Assembly: GCA_031280965.1 (NCBI GenBank)
Contig: JAITFZ010000002.1
Span: forward strand, 1-47,247
Reading direction: 5' to 3'
Length of the DNA stretch: 47,247 bases
Source of the DNA: Oscillospiraceae bacterium
GTDB taxonomy: Bacteria > Bacillota > Clostridia > Oscillospirales > Ruminococcaceae
The position numbers and the translations under genes are program-made. Within the stretch, counting starts at the first letter, position 1. Every line of letters begins with the position of its first letter. The notes beneath the pieces were generated by a model, which saw only the letters and a program-made list of their open reading frames with translations, did no database searches and was not told the DNA's origin. Shown here piece by piece: positions 16,675 through 24,968 of this stretch.

Positions 16675-16893
16675 ATGCCGCATGTTTCATTAAGAGTAAC
16701 CGAAAAAGAAAAAACATGGATGGAAAGTTATGCTAAGTTATTAGGTATAACTTTATCCGATGCGATTAAAGGCGCTTTTTTTGAAAAATTAGAAGACGAA
16801 TACGACCTCAGAACCATAGAAGAGTACGAAAAAGAAAAAGGGGATATGAAATATTATACCCACGATGAAATTAAAAAAATGTTAGGGCTTTAA
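16675..16893 (+). CDS. RelB-type antitoxin (DUF6290-like)
   Basis: A 72-residue protein with an N-terminal ribbon-helix-helix-like segment (VSLRVTEKEKTWMESYAKLLG-ITLSDAIK, shortened) and an acidic C-terminal half (KLEDEYD, EEYEKEKGD) suited to wrapping a basic toxin. It precedes the RelE-like toxin by two bases, the standard antitoxin-first order. It is expected to neutralise the toxin and to repress their shared promoter at 16619. The ribosome site is purine-rich (GGGAGAGGGGG). Confidence 0.85.
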   Translation: MPHVSLRVTEKEKTWMESYAKLLGITLSDAIKGAFFEKLEDEYDLRTIEEYEKEKGDMKYYTHDEIKKMLGL

Positions 16894-16895
16894 TT

Positions 16896-17165
16896 ATGTA
16901 TTCTGTAGTTTACTCTAAAAATGCCGCAAAAATGTTTCAAAAATTAGACCGTCGTACCGCCTTTATAATATACAATTGGATTGACAAAAATCTGAGAGAT
17001 TGTGAAAACCCGCGTCTTCACGGTAAAGCTCTCGCGGGAAACAAAAAAGGCTACTGGCGGTACAGGGTCGGAGCTTACAGAATTATTGCGGAGATACAGG
17101 ATAACACAATACGAATCGAAATTATTAACGTGGCTCACAGACGAGATGTTTACGAGGATTATTAG
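16896..17165 (+). CDS. RelE/ParE-family toxin
   Basis: An 89-residue basic protein with the RelE fold signature: YSKNAAKMFQKLD at the N-terminus, LHGKALAGNKKGYWRYRVGAYRII in the middle (the R-x-G-x-YR pattern) and the final beta-strand motif IEIINVAHRRDVYED. RelE members cleave mRNA in the ribosome; ParE members block gyrase, and sequence inspection alone does not decide. It directly follows the antitoxin and lies 278 nt before gyrB. Confidence 0.9.
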   Translation: MYSVVYSKNAAKMFQKLDRRTAFIIYNWIDKNLRDCENPRLHGKALAGNKKGYWRYRVGAYRIIAEIQDNTIRIEIINVAHRRDVYEDY

Positions 17166-17184
17166 GTTGAGGAATACCGGTCAA

Positions 17185-17267
17185 GTTTAAACAAAACATA
17201 ACCGAAACGGGGAAAACGTTGTTTTCATTCCATGTTGGTGAAGAAAGGACTTTATGAAAATAATATG
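17185..17267 (+). repeat. Hairpin-RBS repeat (family A), copy 3, leading to an 18-codon ORF
   Basis: Full-length copy from GTTTAAACAAAACATAACC through arms AACGGGGAAAACG and TTTTCATTCCATGTT to AAGAAAGGACTTTATG. The mini-ORF ATG-AAA-ATA-ATA-TGA overlaps the next ATG (ATGA), but here only a very short ORF follows. Confidence 0.9.
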
Positions 17268-17321
17268 AGCTTTTCAAATCTTCAATTTGCTGAATTAGAG
17301 CTTGTTCGGATGATTTGGTAA
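17265..17321 (+). CDS. Possible 18-residue peptide or remnant behind repeat copy 3
   Basis: The ORF beginning at the ATG where repeat copy 3 ends encodes MSFSNLQFAELELVRMIW and stops, and a strong intrinsic terminator follows 13 nt later. It may be a true small peptide, or the start of a gene whose body was deleted. I recognise no family. Confidence 0.3.
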   Translation: MSFSNLQFAELELVRMIW

Positions 17322-17333
17322 ATTAAAATAAAA

Positions 17334-17368
17334 AAATGCTGTTTTTCGTACAAAAACGGCATTTTTTT
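17334..17368 (+). terminator. Intrinsic terminator upstream of gyrB
   Basis: ATGCTGTTTTT pairs with AAAAACGGCAT around a short loop and is followed by seven T. It isolates gyrB from the toxin-antitoxin and repeat region. Confidence 0.88.
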
Positions 17369-17380
17369 CTTGTTTTTCAC

Positions 17381-17409
17381 TTGAAACTCACGGTAATTTA
17401 TGGTATACT
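17381..17409 (+). promoter_or_regulatory. Sigma-A promoter of gyrB
   Basis: TTGAAA (17381-17386), a 17-nt spacer and TATACT (17404-17409), 35 nt before the gyrB start codon. Confidence 0.85.
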
Positions 17410-17443
17410 ATAATTAATATATGCTAAAGAAAGGTTATGAACA

Positions 17444-19483
17444 GTGAGCGAAGTATTAGATTTAGAAATAAAGGAACTCCCCGAAATAAAAGAGAAGGAA
17501 GAACTCTCACAGGTAACGAACGAATACGGTGCGAATGATATTCAGGTGCTTGAGGGATTAGAGGCGGTTCGGAAGCGTCCCGGTATGTATATAGGCTCGA
17601 CGGGCCCGTCGGGTCTGCATCATCTTGTCTATGAAATCACCGACAACGCCGTTGACGAAGCTTTAGCCGGCTACTGTGATGAAATAGACGTGAAAATTCT
17701 TCCCGATAACATAATTGAAATCACCGACAACGGGCGCGGCATACCCACGGGGATTCACCCGACTGAGGGGGTTTCCGCGGCTACCGTGGTTTATACGGTT
17801 CTGCACGCCGGCGGAAAATTCGGCGGCGGCAGCTATAAAGTTGCGGGCGGCTTGCACGGCGTCGGCGCTTCTGTGGTAAACGCGCTTTCCGAGTGGCTGG
17901 AGCTTCGCATATGCGATGGTGAGAACATACACTTCCAGCGGTTCGAGCGCGGGAATTACTCCGAAATCATGAAAATCACAGATACCTGCAAGAAAGGCGA
18001 AACATGGACAAGCGTACGCTTTTTGGCAGATGCGGAAATTTTCGCAACCCTTGATTATGAATACATTACAATTTCCGAGCGTATGCGCGAGCAGGCGTTC
18101 CTGAACGGCGGACTTAAAATCAATGTAACCGACTTACGCGACGAAGACGACATAAAAGGCGACTCGTTCCGCTACGAGGGCGGTATTGTAAGCTACGTAA
18201 AGTGGCTTCAAAAGAAGCGCGGCGCGGAAGTTCTGCACGAAGATATAGTTTATATTAACGGCGTGATTGACGATATAACGGTCGAGGTTGCCTTTCAGTA
18301 TAACACGGATTTTAACAGCGAGGCGGTGCGCTCTTTCGCGAATAATATTCACACGGTCGAGGGCGGTACGCACGAAGCAAGCTTCAGACGGGCTTTGAAC
18401 AAGGTCGTAAACGATTTTGTCTTAGCGCACTTGAAAGAAACCGCACCTAAGCGTAAGACCGCCAAGTCCAAAAAGGACGAGGGCGAGAAAGAGTTCACGT
18501 CTATTTCGGGCGAAGCGATTCGCGAGGCGATTAACGCCGTAGTCAGCGTAAAGCTACCCGAATGTGAGTTCGAGGGGCAGACAAAATCTAAACTCGGCAA
18601 CCCCGAAGTCGGGCCCGTTGTTTACAGAATCGTCGCTGAAAAGCTGACATATTATTTCGAGGAACACCCCGAAACCGTTGCTATTATCGTACAAAAGTCC
18701 ATAAACTCACAAGCGGCGCGTGACGCGGCGCGCAAGGCTATGGAAGCCAAGCGCAAGTCGGCAATAGACGGCGCGGGGCTTCCGGGGAAATTAGCCGACT
18801 GCTACAACAAAGACCCCGACAAAACCGAAGTCTACATCGTCGAGGGCGACAGCGCGGGCGGTTCGGCAAAGCAGGGAAGAAACAGCGAATTTCAAGCAAT
18901 TCTGCCGCTTTGGGGTAAGATGCTTAACGTTGAAAAGGCGCGTATTGACAAAGTTTACGGAAATGAAAAGCTTCTGCCCGTAGTAAAGGCGCTCGGAACA
19001 GGACTCGGCGAAGAATTCGACCTGACCAAGTTGCGTTACGGGCGCGTAGTAATAATGGCGGACGCGGATGTTGACGGTTCGCACATTCGGACGTTGCTGT
19101 TGACTTTCTTCTTCAGGTTTATGAAGCCGTTAGTTGAGCAGGGACATGTTTATATAGCGCAACCGCCGCTTTTCAAGGTTTATCGCGGCAAGCAGATTCG
19201 CTACGCCTACACCAACGAAGAACGCGACGCTTTCATCGCGGAGCTTGCAGGCGACAACGGCGTAAAAGTCGATGTACAGCGTTACAAGGGTTTAGGTGAA
19301 ATGAACCCCGACCAGCTTTGGGAAACCACAATGGACCCCGCGACGCGCACTATGGTTAAGGTTGAACTGGAGGATGCGGCGGTTGCCGATGAAGTATTCT
19401 CGATTCTCATGGGCGATAAGGTTGAACCAAGGCGGGAATTCATAGAGAAGAACGCGAGATACGTGACGAATCTTGACGTTTAA
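17444..19483 (+). CDS. gyrB: DNA gyrase subunit B
   Basis: ATPase subunit of DNA gyrase, which introduces negative supercoils. The GHKL ATPase region has EGLEAVRKRPGMYIGS, DNAVDEALAGY, DNGRGIP and GLHGVGASVVNALS. The TOPRIM region has EGDSAGGSAKQGR and MADADVDGSHIRTLLL; the C-terminus has QRYKGLGEMNPDQLWETTMDP. The length, 679 residues, is slightly longer than usual because of a 30-residue charged N-terminal extension. Translation starts at GTG 17444 with AAAGAAAGG 9 nt upstream. recF, which usually precedes gyrB, is absent here. Confidence 0.97.
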   Translation: MSEVLDLEIKELPEIKEKEELSQVTNEYGANDIQVLEGLEAVRKRPGMYIGSTGPSGLHHLVYEITDNAVDEALAGYCDEIDVKILPDNIIEITDNGRGIPTGIHPTEGVSAATVVYTVLHAGGKFGGGSYKVAGGLHGVGASVVNALSEWLELRICDGENIHFQRFERGNYSEIMKITDTCKKGETWTSVRFLADAEIFATLDYEYITISERMREQAFLNGGLKINVTDLRDEDDIKGDSFRYEGGIVSYVKWLQKKRGAEVLHEDIVYINGVIDDITVEVAFQYNTDFNSEAVRSFANNIHTVEGGTHEASFRRALNKVVNDFVLAHLKETAPKRKTAKSKKDEGEKEFTSISGEAIREAINAVVSVKLPECEFEGQTKSKLGNPEVGPVVYRIVAEKLTYYFEEHPETVAIIVQKSINSQAARDAARKAMEAKRKSAIDGAGLPGKLADCYNKDPDKTEVYIVEGDSAGGSAKQGRNSEFQAILPLWGKMLNVEKARIDKVYGNEKLLPVVKALGTGLGEEFDLTKLRYGRVVIMADADVDGSHIRTLLLTFFFRFMKPLVEQGHVYIAQPPLFKVYRGKQIRYAYTNEERDAFIAELAGDNGVKVDVQRYKGLGEMNPDQLWETTMDPATRTMVKVELEDAAVADEVFSILMGDKVEPRREFIEKNARYVTNLDV

Positions 19484-19507
19484 TAAAAATTTCCTCAAAT
19501 AATCTTT

Positions 19508-19538
19508 TATAATGCAGAGAACGCGCAATGTGCGCTTC
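19508..19538 (+). promoter_or_regulatory. -10 element and hairpin between gyrB and the next gene
   Basis: A TATAAT at 19508-19513 without a good -35 is followed at 19517-19538 by a hairpin (AGAA-GCGCA pairing with TGCGC-TTCT). There is no T-run, so it is not a terminator. Confidence 0.4.
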
Positions 19539-19561
19539 TGTAATAAACCCAAGGAGCAAAA

Positions 19562-20188
19562 ATGACCCAAATAAACTACACAAACACTATCCCTGAAATA
19601 AAATGCGCCTACTCTCTTTTCCGGCGCAAATACGTAATTCCGCGCATGATTCCGGTTACGGTTCTGTTCCTGATTACCCTTGTGTTCGGGGTTGATTTTA
19701 TAGTTAAAGACCCGTCCGGCTTTGCCGGTTATATCCTTGCCGCGCTCAGTGCGGGTATGTTAATTTCGCTGTTTATGCGCCCTTTCACAATGCAGAGTAA
19801 GTTAATCAACGCTATCGAAGCCCTCGGCAGTTACGAAAAATATACCGCCCGTTTTTATGATGACAGAATTGAGGTAGAAACCGAGATTATCCCGCTTTCT
19901 AAAGATGCGGAAACCGAAATAGTGGCAGTTTCGGGCAACAGTATCAGCAAGGTTGAGAACCCCGAAATCCTCGAATCTATTGAAAAAGATGAAACGCCTT
20001 TAGTCCCGTCGGTACAGTATGAAACTTCTGTAATCGGGCTTACGACCGAAATGTTGTTCTCGGTTGAAAACAGTGAAATGTTCTGTCTTTTTGTAAATAA
20101 GGCTTTAATTTATATTTTTCCTAAGCGCTGTCTTACAGACGAGCAAAACGAAGCAGTGAGAAGTTATTTTAAAGATAAAGCGATTTAA
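19562..20188 (+). CDS. YcxB-like membrane protein
   Basis: A 208-residue protein with two closely spaced membrane helices (about residues 30-50 and 55-75) and a C-terminal cytoplasmic domain. The architecture, a short N-terminus, two helices, the FYDDRIEVET strand segment and a late ALIYIFPKRCLTDEQNEAVRSYF segment, matches the YcxB-like family, whose function is unknown. It lies between gyrB and gyrA, interrupting the usual tight gyrBA order. AAGGAG lies 6 nt before the ATG. The family assignment is by pattern only. Confidence 0.65.
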   Translation: MTQINYTNTIPEIKCAYSLFRRKYVIPRMIPVTVLFLITLVFGVDFIVKDPSGFAGYILAALSAGMLISLFMRPFTMQSKLINAIEALGSYEKYTARFYDDRIEVETEIIPLSKDAETEIVAVSGNSISKVENPEILESIEKDETPLVPSVQYETSVIGLTTEMLFSVENSEMFCLFVNKALIYIFPKRCLTDEQNEAVRSYFKDKAI

Positions 20189-20282
20189 CGGCAGGTTACT
20201 TAATTTAAAGCGATATTGTTTGAGCAAATGTGCCGGAAGGCGATGAAATTATAACGGAATTTAAAATTAGGAGTCTTTTTTA

Positions 20283-22835
20283 ATGGAATTAAAGTTAATG
20301 CACCCGAATGAAAAAATCAAGTTAATAGATATAGAAAAGGAAATGCGGCGTTCGTTTTTGGATTATTCAATGTCGGTAATCGTAGCGCGCGCCCTGCCCG
20401 ACGTCCGCGATGGCTTAAAGCCTGTTCACAGGCGGATTCTGTACTCGCAGTTCAAAGAGGGCTTAACCCACGACAAGCCTTATCGTAAGTGTGCCGCGAC
20501 CGCCGGTGCGGTTTTACGCGACTTCCATCCGCACGGCGACCAAAGCGTTTATGATTCCTTAGTGCGAATGGCGCAGGATTTTTCCATGCGGTATCCGCTT
20601 ATTGACGGTCACGGGAACTTCGGCTCAATTGACGGCGACCCCGCGGCACATATGAGGTACACAGAAGCGCGGCTGGCGCGTATTTCTGAGGAAATGCTCC
20701 GCGATATTAATAAAGAAACCGTGAACTTTGTACCTACTTACGATGATTTTACTGTTGAGCCGAGTGTATTGCCCTGCCGCTTCCCGAACCTGCTGCTTAA
20801 CGGCTCTACGGGGATTGCCGTCGGCATGGCTACCAACATTCCGCCGCATAATCTCATTGAAGTTGCAGACGCGATTCAATTATTGATTGACAACCCCGAC
20901 GCAGGCCCCGAAACGATTATGTCGGTAATTAAAGGGCCCGACTTCCCGACGGGCGGTATAATTATGGGTCACGCGGGTATTCGCTCGGCGTACTATACCG
21001 GCAGAGGGAAGATTACCCTGCGCGGCAGAGCGGAAATTCAGGATGACGGAAAAAACGAGCGCATTTTAATTACCGAGATTCCTTATATGGTAAACAAGTC
21101 GCGGTTACTCGAAAACATCGGAAACCTCATGCGCGACAAAAAAATTGAGGGCATTTCGGCTATGCGGGACGAATCCGACCGCAAGGGCATGAAAATCGTG
21201 ATTGAACTTAGCCGCGGCGCAAACGCAAACGTAGTGCTTAACAAGCTTTATTCGTTCACGCAATTGCAGGATACTGTCGGCGTAATTATGCTTGCGCTCG
21301 TAGACGGCGTACCGCGTATATTAACGCTGAAACAGATGTTAGAACATTATTTGGCTTTTCAGGAGGACGTTGTAACCCGCCGCGCTCAATATGATTTAAA
21401 GAAAGCGGAAGCACGCGCTCATATTCTTGAGGGGTTTGTAATTGTCGTTGACAACATAGACGAGGTTATAAGCATTATCCGTTCTTCGGACGACCCGGCT
21501 CACGCGAAATCACGCCTGATTGAACGGTTCGGCATTACTGAAATTCAAGCGGAAGCAATCGCTCAAATGCGTATTATTCAGCTTACGAAGCTTGGGCGGA
21601 TTGATATTGAGGAAGAGCTTGCGGCTCTTAACGCCAGAATCGGCGAGCTTGCCGCTATTCTGAGCGACCGGAATAAAATACTCGCGATTATATCCGAGGA
21701 GCTGTCGGCTGTCGTAAAGCGTTACGGTGACGAACGCCGCACAAGCATTGAAGCTGTGAGCGGCGAGGTTGACATTGAGGACTTGATTCCCGTTGAGGAA
21801 TGTGTCTTAACTTACACTAATAAAGGCTATATTAAACGTCAGCTGACCGAGGTTTATAACCTGCAAAAGCGGGGCGGCAAGGGCGTTTCCGGTATGAAGC
21901 AGAGGGAAGAAGACTTTGTTGAAAACATCTTTATTTCCTCCACGCATGATAATGTACTTTTTGTTACGAACTTCGGAAACATGTACAAGCTGAAATGCTA
22001 CGAAATTCCCGAAGGTTCAAGGCAGAGCAGGGGTACGAATATAGTAAATCTGCTCAGCTTAGGCGAGGGCGAACGGCTTGCCGCTATGATGAAAACTTCG
22101 GACTTCGCCGAAAATAAGTACTTCGTCTGCGTGACAAGGCAGGGGCTTATTAAGAGAACCGCGCTCAGCAATTATAAAAATGTACGCAAAAACGGACTGC
22201 GGGCGATTACGCTCAATGACGGCGACGAGATTGCGGCGGCACACTTAACGGAAGGCGACAGCTCGGTGCTGATTTCAACGGCACAGGGCATGGCGATTCA
22301 CTTTGAGGAAAGCCGGGTGCGTCAAATGGGCAGAACGGCGCGCGGAGTGCGCTCAATCCGGCTCCGCGAGGGTGATTATGTCGTGGGCGCGGCAAAGGTT
22401 TATGACGGGAATTGCACAATTCTGACCGTAACCGAGCGCGGCATGGGCAGACGCGCTGAGATTTCTTCTTACCGCAAGCAGAACCGCGGCGGAAAAGGGC
22501 TGATGAATTACCGCACCACGCCGGAACGCGGCTTGGTCTGCGGAATCCGCTCGCTGTACGAGGACGACGATGTTATTTTAATCAACGATGAAGGTATAAT
22601 TATCAGAATCCGCGCAAATGACCTGCGGGTTATGGGTAGGTATGCGTGTGGTGTGCGGGTTATGCGGCTCGGCGAAAACAGCCGTGTAGTGACGTTCACG
22701 CGAACCGAACACGATGAAGGCGAGCAATTTGAAGAAGTGGAAGCCGTTGAAACGAGCGGTGATGATGAAGCGGAAGCGGCGGCTTTGGAAGCCGCGGAAA
22801 CAGACGAAGCAGAAGACGATGAAGCTGATGAATAA
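20283..22835 (+). CDS. gyrA: DNA gyrase subunit A
   Basis: Breakage-reunion subunit of gyrase. The catalytic tyrosine is in HMRYTEARL, and the quinolone region reads [17 protein letters not shown]. The position equal to E. coli Ser83 is Gln, and Asp87 is kept. The C-terminal beta-pinwheel carries the GyrA box QKRGGKG, which identifies gyrase rather than topoisomerase IV. The last 40 residues are strongly acidic (many Glu, Asp and Ala), an unstructured tail of the kind that tunes supercoiling in other species. The length is 850 residues. AGGAG lies 9 nt before the ATG. Confidence 0.97.
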   Translation: MELKLMHPNEKIKLIDIEKEMRRSFLDYSMSVIVARALPDVRDGLKPVHRRILYSQFKEGLTHDKPYRKCAATAGAVLRDFHPHGDQSVYDSLVRMAQDFSMRYPLIDGHGNFGSIDGDPAAHMRYTEARLARISEEMLRDINKETVNFVPTYDDFTVEPSVLPCRFPNLLLNGSTGIAVGMATNIPPHNLIEVADAIQLLIDNPDAGPETIMSVIKGPDFPTGGIIMGHAGIRSAYYTGRGKITLRGRAEIQDDGKNERILITEIPYMVNKSRLLENIGNLMRDKKIEGISAMRDESDRKGMKIVIELSRGANANVVLNKLYSFTQLQDTVGVIMLALVDGVPRILTLKQMLEHYLAFQEDVVTRRAQYDLKKAEARAHILEGFVIVVDNIDEVISIIRSSDDPAHAKSRLIERFGITEIQAEAIAQMRIIQLTKLGRIDIEEELAALNARIGELAAILSDRNKILAIISEELSAVVKRYGDERRTSIEAVSGEVDIEDLIPVEECVLTYTNKGYIKRQLTEVYNLQKRGGKGVSGMKQREEDFVENIFISSTHDNVLFVTNFGNMYKLKCYEIPEGSRQSRGTNIVNLLSLGEGERLAAMMKTSDFAENKYFVCVTRQGLIKRTALSNYKNVRKNGLRAITLNDGDEIAAAHLTEGDSSVLISTAQGMAIHFEESRVRQMGRTARGVRSIRLREGDYVVGAAKVYDGNCTILTVTERGMGRRAEISSYRKQNRGGKGLMNYRTTPERGLVCGIRSLYEDDDVILINDEGIIIRIRANDLRVMGRYACGVRVMRLGENSRVVTFTRTEHDEGEQFEEVEAVETSGDDEAEAAALEAAETDEAEDDEADE

Positions 22836-22855
22836 AACATAATTTTATACCCAAT

Positions 22856-22886
22856 TAAAAAACAAGGGGCCGCCTCTTGTTTTTTT
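22856..22886 (+). terminator. Intrinsic terminator between gyrA and mnmG
   Basis: ACAAGGGG pairs with CCTCTTGT (one G-U) and is followed by seven T. Only about 30 nt separate the T-run from the mnmG coding region, leaving no space for an ordinary promoter after the terminator. Confidence 0.88.
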
Positions 22887-22915
22887 AGTTAATTTCTGAG
22901 ACGGGGGAAGTAAAA

Positions 22916-24769
22916 ATAAACTACGATGTAATTGTAATCGGCGCCGGTCATGCAGGGTGCGAAGCCGCACTCGCATCGGCGAGGCTTGGAATGAGAACGG
23001 CTGTATTCTGCCTTTCGCTTGATACAATAGCGAATTTACCATGCAATCCGAGTATCGGCGGTTCGGCGAAAGGTCAGCTCGTGTCCGAAATCGATGCGCT
23101 CGGCGGGGAGATGGGGCGGGCGGCAGACGCATGTCTTATTCAATCGCGGACTTTGAATAAAGGCAAGGGTGCGGCGGTTCACGCGCTCAGAGCGCAGTGT
23201 GACAGGACACAGTATCACCTGTATATGAAGCAGTGCGTTGAAGCGCAGCCGAGGCTTGAAATAAAGCAGGATGAAGTCAGGGAAATTACAATAGAACAGG
23301 GCGCAGTCAGGGGTGTTGTTACGCGGCTCGGTCTTTTTTACGAGGCGGGAGCGGTGATTATAGCTTCGGGGACGTATCTTGACGCGCAAGTTCATATAGG
23401 CGAAGCTTCTTTTTCGAGCGGGGCGGACGGAGTTCTGCCGGCAATCGGATTAGGTGCGTCGCTTGAAGCGGCGGGAATTAAGCTAAGACGGTTCAAGACA
23501 GGAACGCCTGCCCGTATAAACCGCCGCTCAATTGATTTTTCCGTCATGCAGGAGCAGGGCGGCGATGAAACCATAACGCCGTTTTCCTTTGATTTCGGCG
23601 GTAATTTACAGAATCAGGTTATGTGCCATATTACTTACAGCAACGAGAGAACGCATGAAATTATCCGCGAAAACCTGCACCGCTCGCCTATGTACAGCGG
23701 CAGAATTTACGGACGCGGCCCGCGTTATTGCCCGAGTATTGAGGACAAAGTTGTTCGTTTCGCCGATAAAGACCGGCATCAGATTTTCATTGAGCCGATG
23801 GGACTCAAAACTGATGAGTTTTATTTGCAGGGGCTCTCGTCAAGCTTACCCGTGGAGGTACAGGAGAAGTTCATTCAGACAGTCGCCGGGCTTGAAAATG
23901 CGGAAATTATGCGCCACGCTTATGCAATCGAGTATGACTGCTGTGACCCTTTAGAATTGTATGCGACATTGGAATTCAAGCGAATCGGCGGACTTTTTTC
24001 GGCGGGGCAGTTTAATTCAACATCAGGGTATGAGGAGGCGGCGGGGCAGGGGCTTGTTGCGGGAGTTAACGCGGCAAGGAAGTGTCAGGGGCAGGAGTTG
24101 TATATTTTGCCGCGCTCGTCTTCGTATATCGGTACACTGATTGACGATTTGGTGACAAAGGGCTGTGACGAGCCTTACCGAATGATGACATCGCGTTCCG
24201 AATACCGCTTGCTTTTACGGCAGGACAACGCGCCGGAGAGGTTGGCGAAAATTGGCTTTCAGCTTGGTTTGCTCGGCAAAGAGCGTTATGAAATGTTTCT
24301 TGATTCAAACGCGAAGGTTCAGGGCGAAATTAAGCGGTTAAAAAAAACCACAGCAAAACCAACCGCACACTTAAACGAAATCCTCGAAGCGCGCAGAACA
24401 ACGTCTGTTTCGAGCGGCGTAAAACTTGCGGACTTGTTAAGACGACCGCAGATTTGTTATGGCGACTTAGCTGAAGCAGGGTTCGGCAATGATGAATTAT
24501 CGCCGCAATTAAAAGCGAAAGCCGAAATCGAAGTAAAGTATGAGGGGTATGTGCGGCTCCAGTTAGAGCAGATTCAAAAAGCGCAGGGGTTGGAAAAAAA
24601 GAAGCTATCGGCAGATATTGATTATAAGGCGATTAAGGGACTAAGCATTGAGGCGGCGGAAAAGCTGAACCTGCATAAACCGCTGAATATCGGTCAGGCG
24701 AGCAGAATTTCAGGGGTTAATCCGGCAGACGTAGCGGTTCTTTTGATTTGGCTGACCACAAGAAAATAA
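22916..24769 (+). CDS. mnmG: tRNA uridine-5-carboxymethylaminomethyl modification enzyme MnmG, non-standard start codon
   Basis: FAD protein that, with MnmE, modifies the wobble uridine of several tRNAs. The family N-terminus begins NYDVIVIGAGHAGCEAALAS, with the Rossmann FAD loop. It is followed by CNPSIGGSAKGQLVSEIDAL and the C-terminal GYEEAAGQGL and ISGVNPADVAVLL. The FAD loop is encoded upstream of the first in-frame ATG (22991), so that ATG cannot be the true start. Reading back to the stop at 22886-22888 there is no ATG, GTG, TTG or CTG. ATA at 22916, 7 nt after GGGGGA, gives the expected length. mnmE is not in the window. Confidence 0.9.
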   Translation: MNYDVIVIGAGHAGCEAALASARLGMRTAVFCLSLDTIANLPCNPSIGGSAKGQLVSEIDALGGEMGRAADACLIQSRTLNKGKGAAVHALRAQCDRTQYHLYMKQCVEAQPRLEIKQDEVREITIEQGAVRGVVTRLGLFYEAGAVIIASGTYLDAQVHIGEASFSSGADGVLPAIGLGASLEAAGIKLRRFKTGTPARINRRSIDFSVMQEQGGDETITPFSFDFGGNLQNQVMCHITYSNERTHEIIRENLHRSPMYSGRIYGRGPRYCPSIEDKVVRFADKDRHQIFIEPMGLKTDEFYLQGLSSSLPVEVQEKFIQTVAGLENAEIMRHAYAIEYDCCDPLELYATLEFKRIGGLFSAGQFNSTSGYEEAAGQGLVAGVNAARKCQGQELYILPRSSSYIGTLIDDLVTKGCDEPYRMMTSRSEYRLLLRQDNAPERLAKIGFQLGLLGKERYEMFLDSNAKVQGEIKRLKKTTAKPTAHLNEILEARRTTSVSSGVKLADLLRRPQICYGDLAEAGFGNDELSPQLKAKAEIEVKYEGYVRLQLEQIQKAQGLEKKKLSADIDYKAIKGLSIEAAEKLNLHKPLNIGQASRISGVNPADVAVLLIWLTTRK

Positions 24770-24770
24770 C

Positions 24771-24968
24771 ACTCCTTGTTGGTGAAGAAAGGACTTTATG
24801 AAAACAAGTTTTAAACAAAATACAACCGAAACGGGGAAAGCGTCGTTTTTGCTCCTTGTTGGTGAAGAAAGAGCTTTATGAAAACAAGTTTTAAACAAAA
24901 TACAACCGAAACGGGGAAAGCGTCGTTTTTGCTCCTTGTTGGTGAAGAAAGGACTTTATGAAAACATG
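24771..24968 (+). repeat. Hairpin-RBS repeat (family A), tandem array with exact 80-bp period, before rsmG
   Basis: The unit from CTCCTTGTTGGTGAAG to the GCGTCGTTTTTG arm repeats at 24772, 24852 and 24932: two full 80-bp units and a final half. The units are almost identical; the middle one reads GAGCTTTATG in place of GGACTTTATG. The array therefore offers three ribosome sites in a row, each followed by ATGAAAAC, and only the last is joined to a gene. Confidence 0.95.

Noticed and set aside
22991-22993. First in-frame ATG (22991) as the mnmG start
   Set aside because: It would delete the FAD-binding GAGHAG loop, which is perfectly encoded upstream and essential to the family.
24936-24965. 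N-terminal extensions reading LVKKGLYEN before RsmG, Noc, Rpe, GlnN and the flavodoxin-like protein, as if a shared peptide
   Set aside because: These residues are only the translation of the repeat's ribosome-site region upstream of the true ATG. Family homology begins after the ATG.
24771-24968. 80-bp tandem repeat as a CRISPR array
   Set aside because: There are only two and a half units, with no unique spacers between short repeats and no cas genes. Each unit contains a ribosome site.
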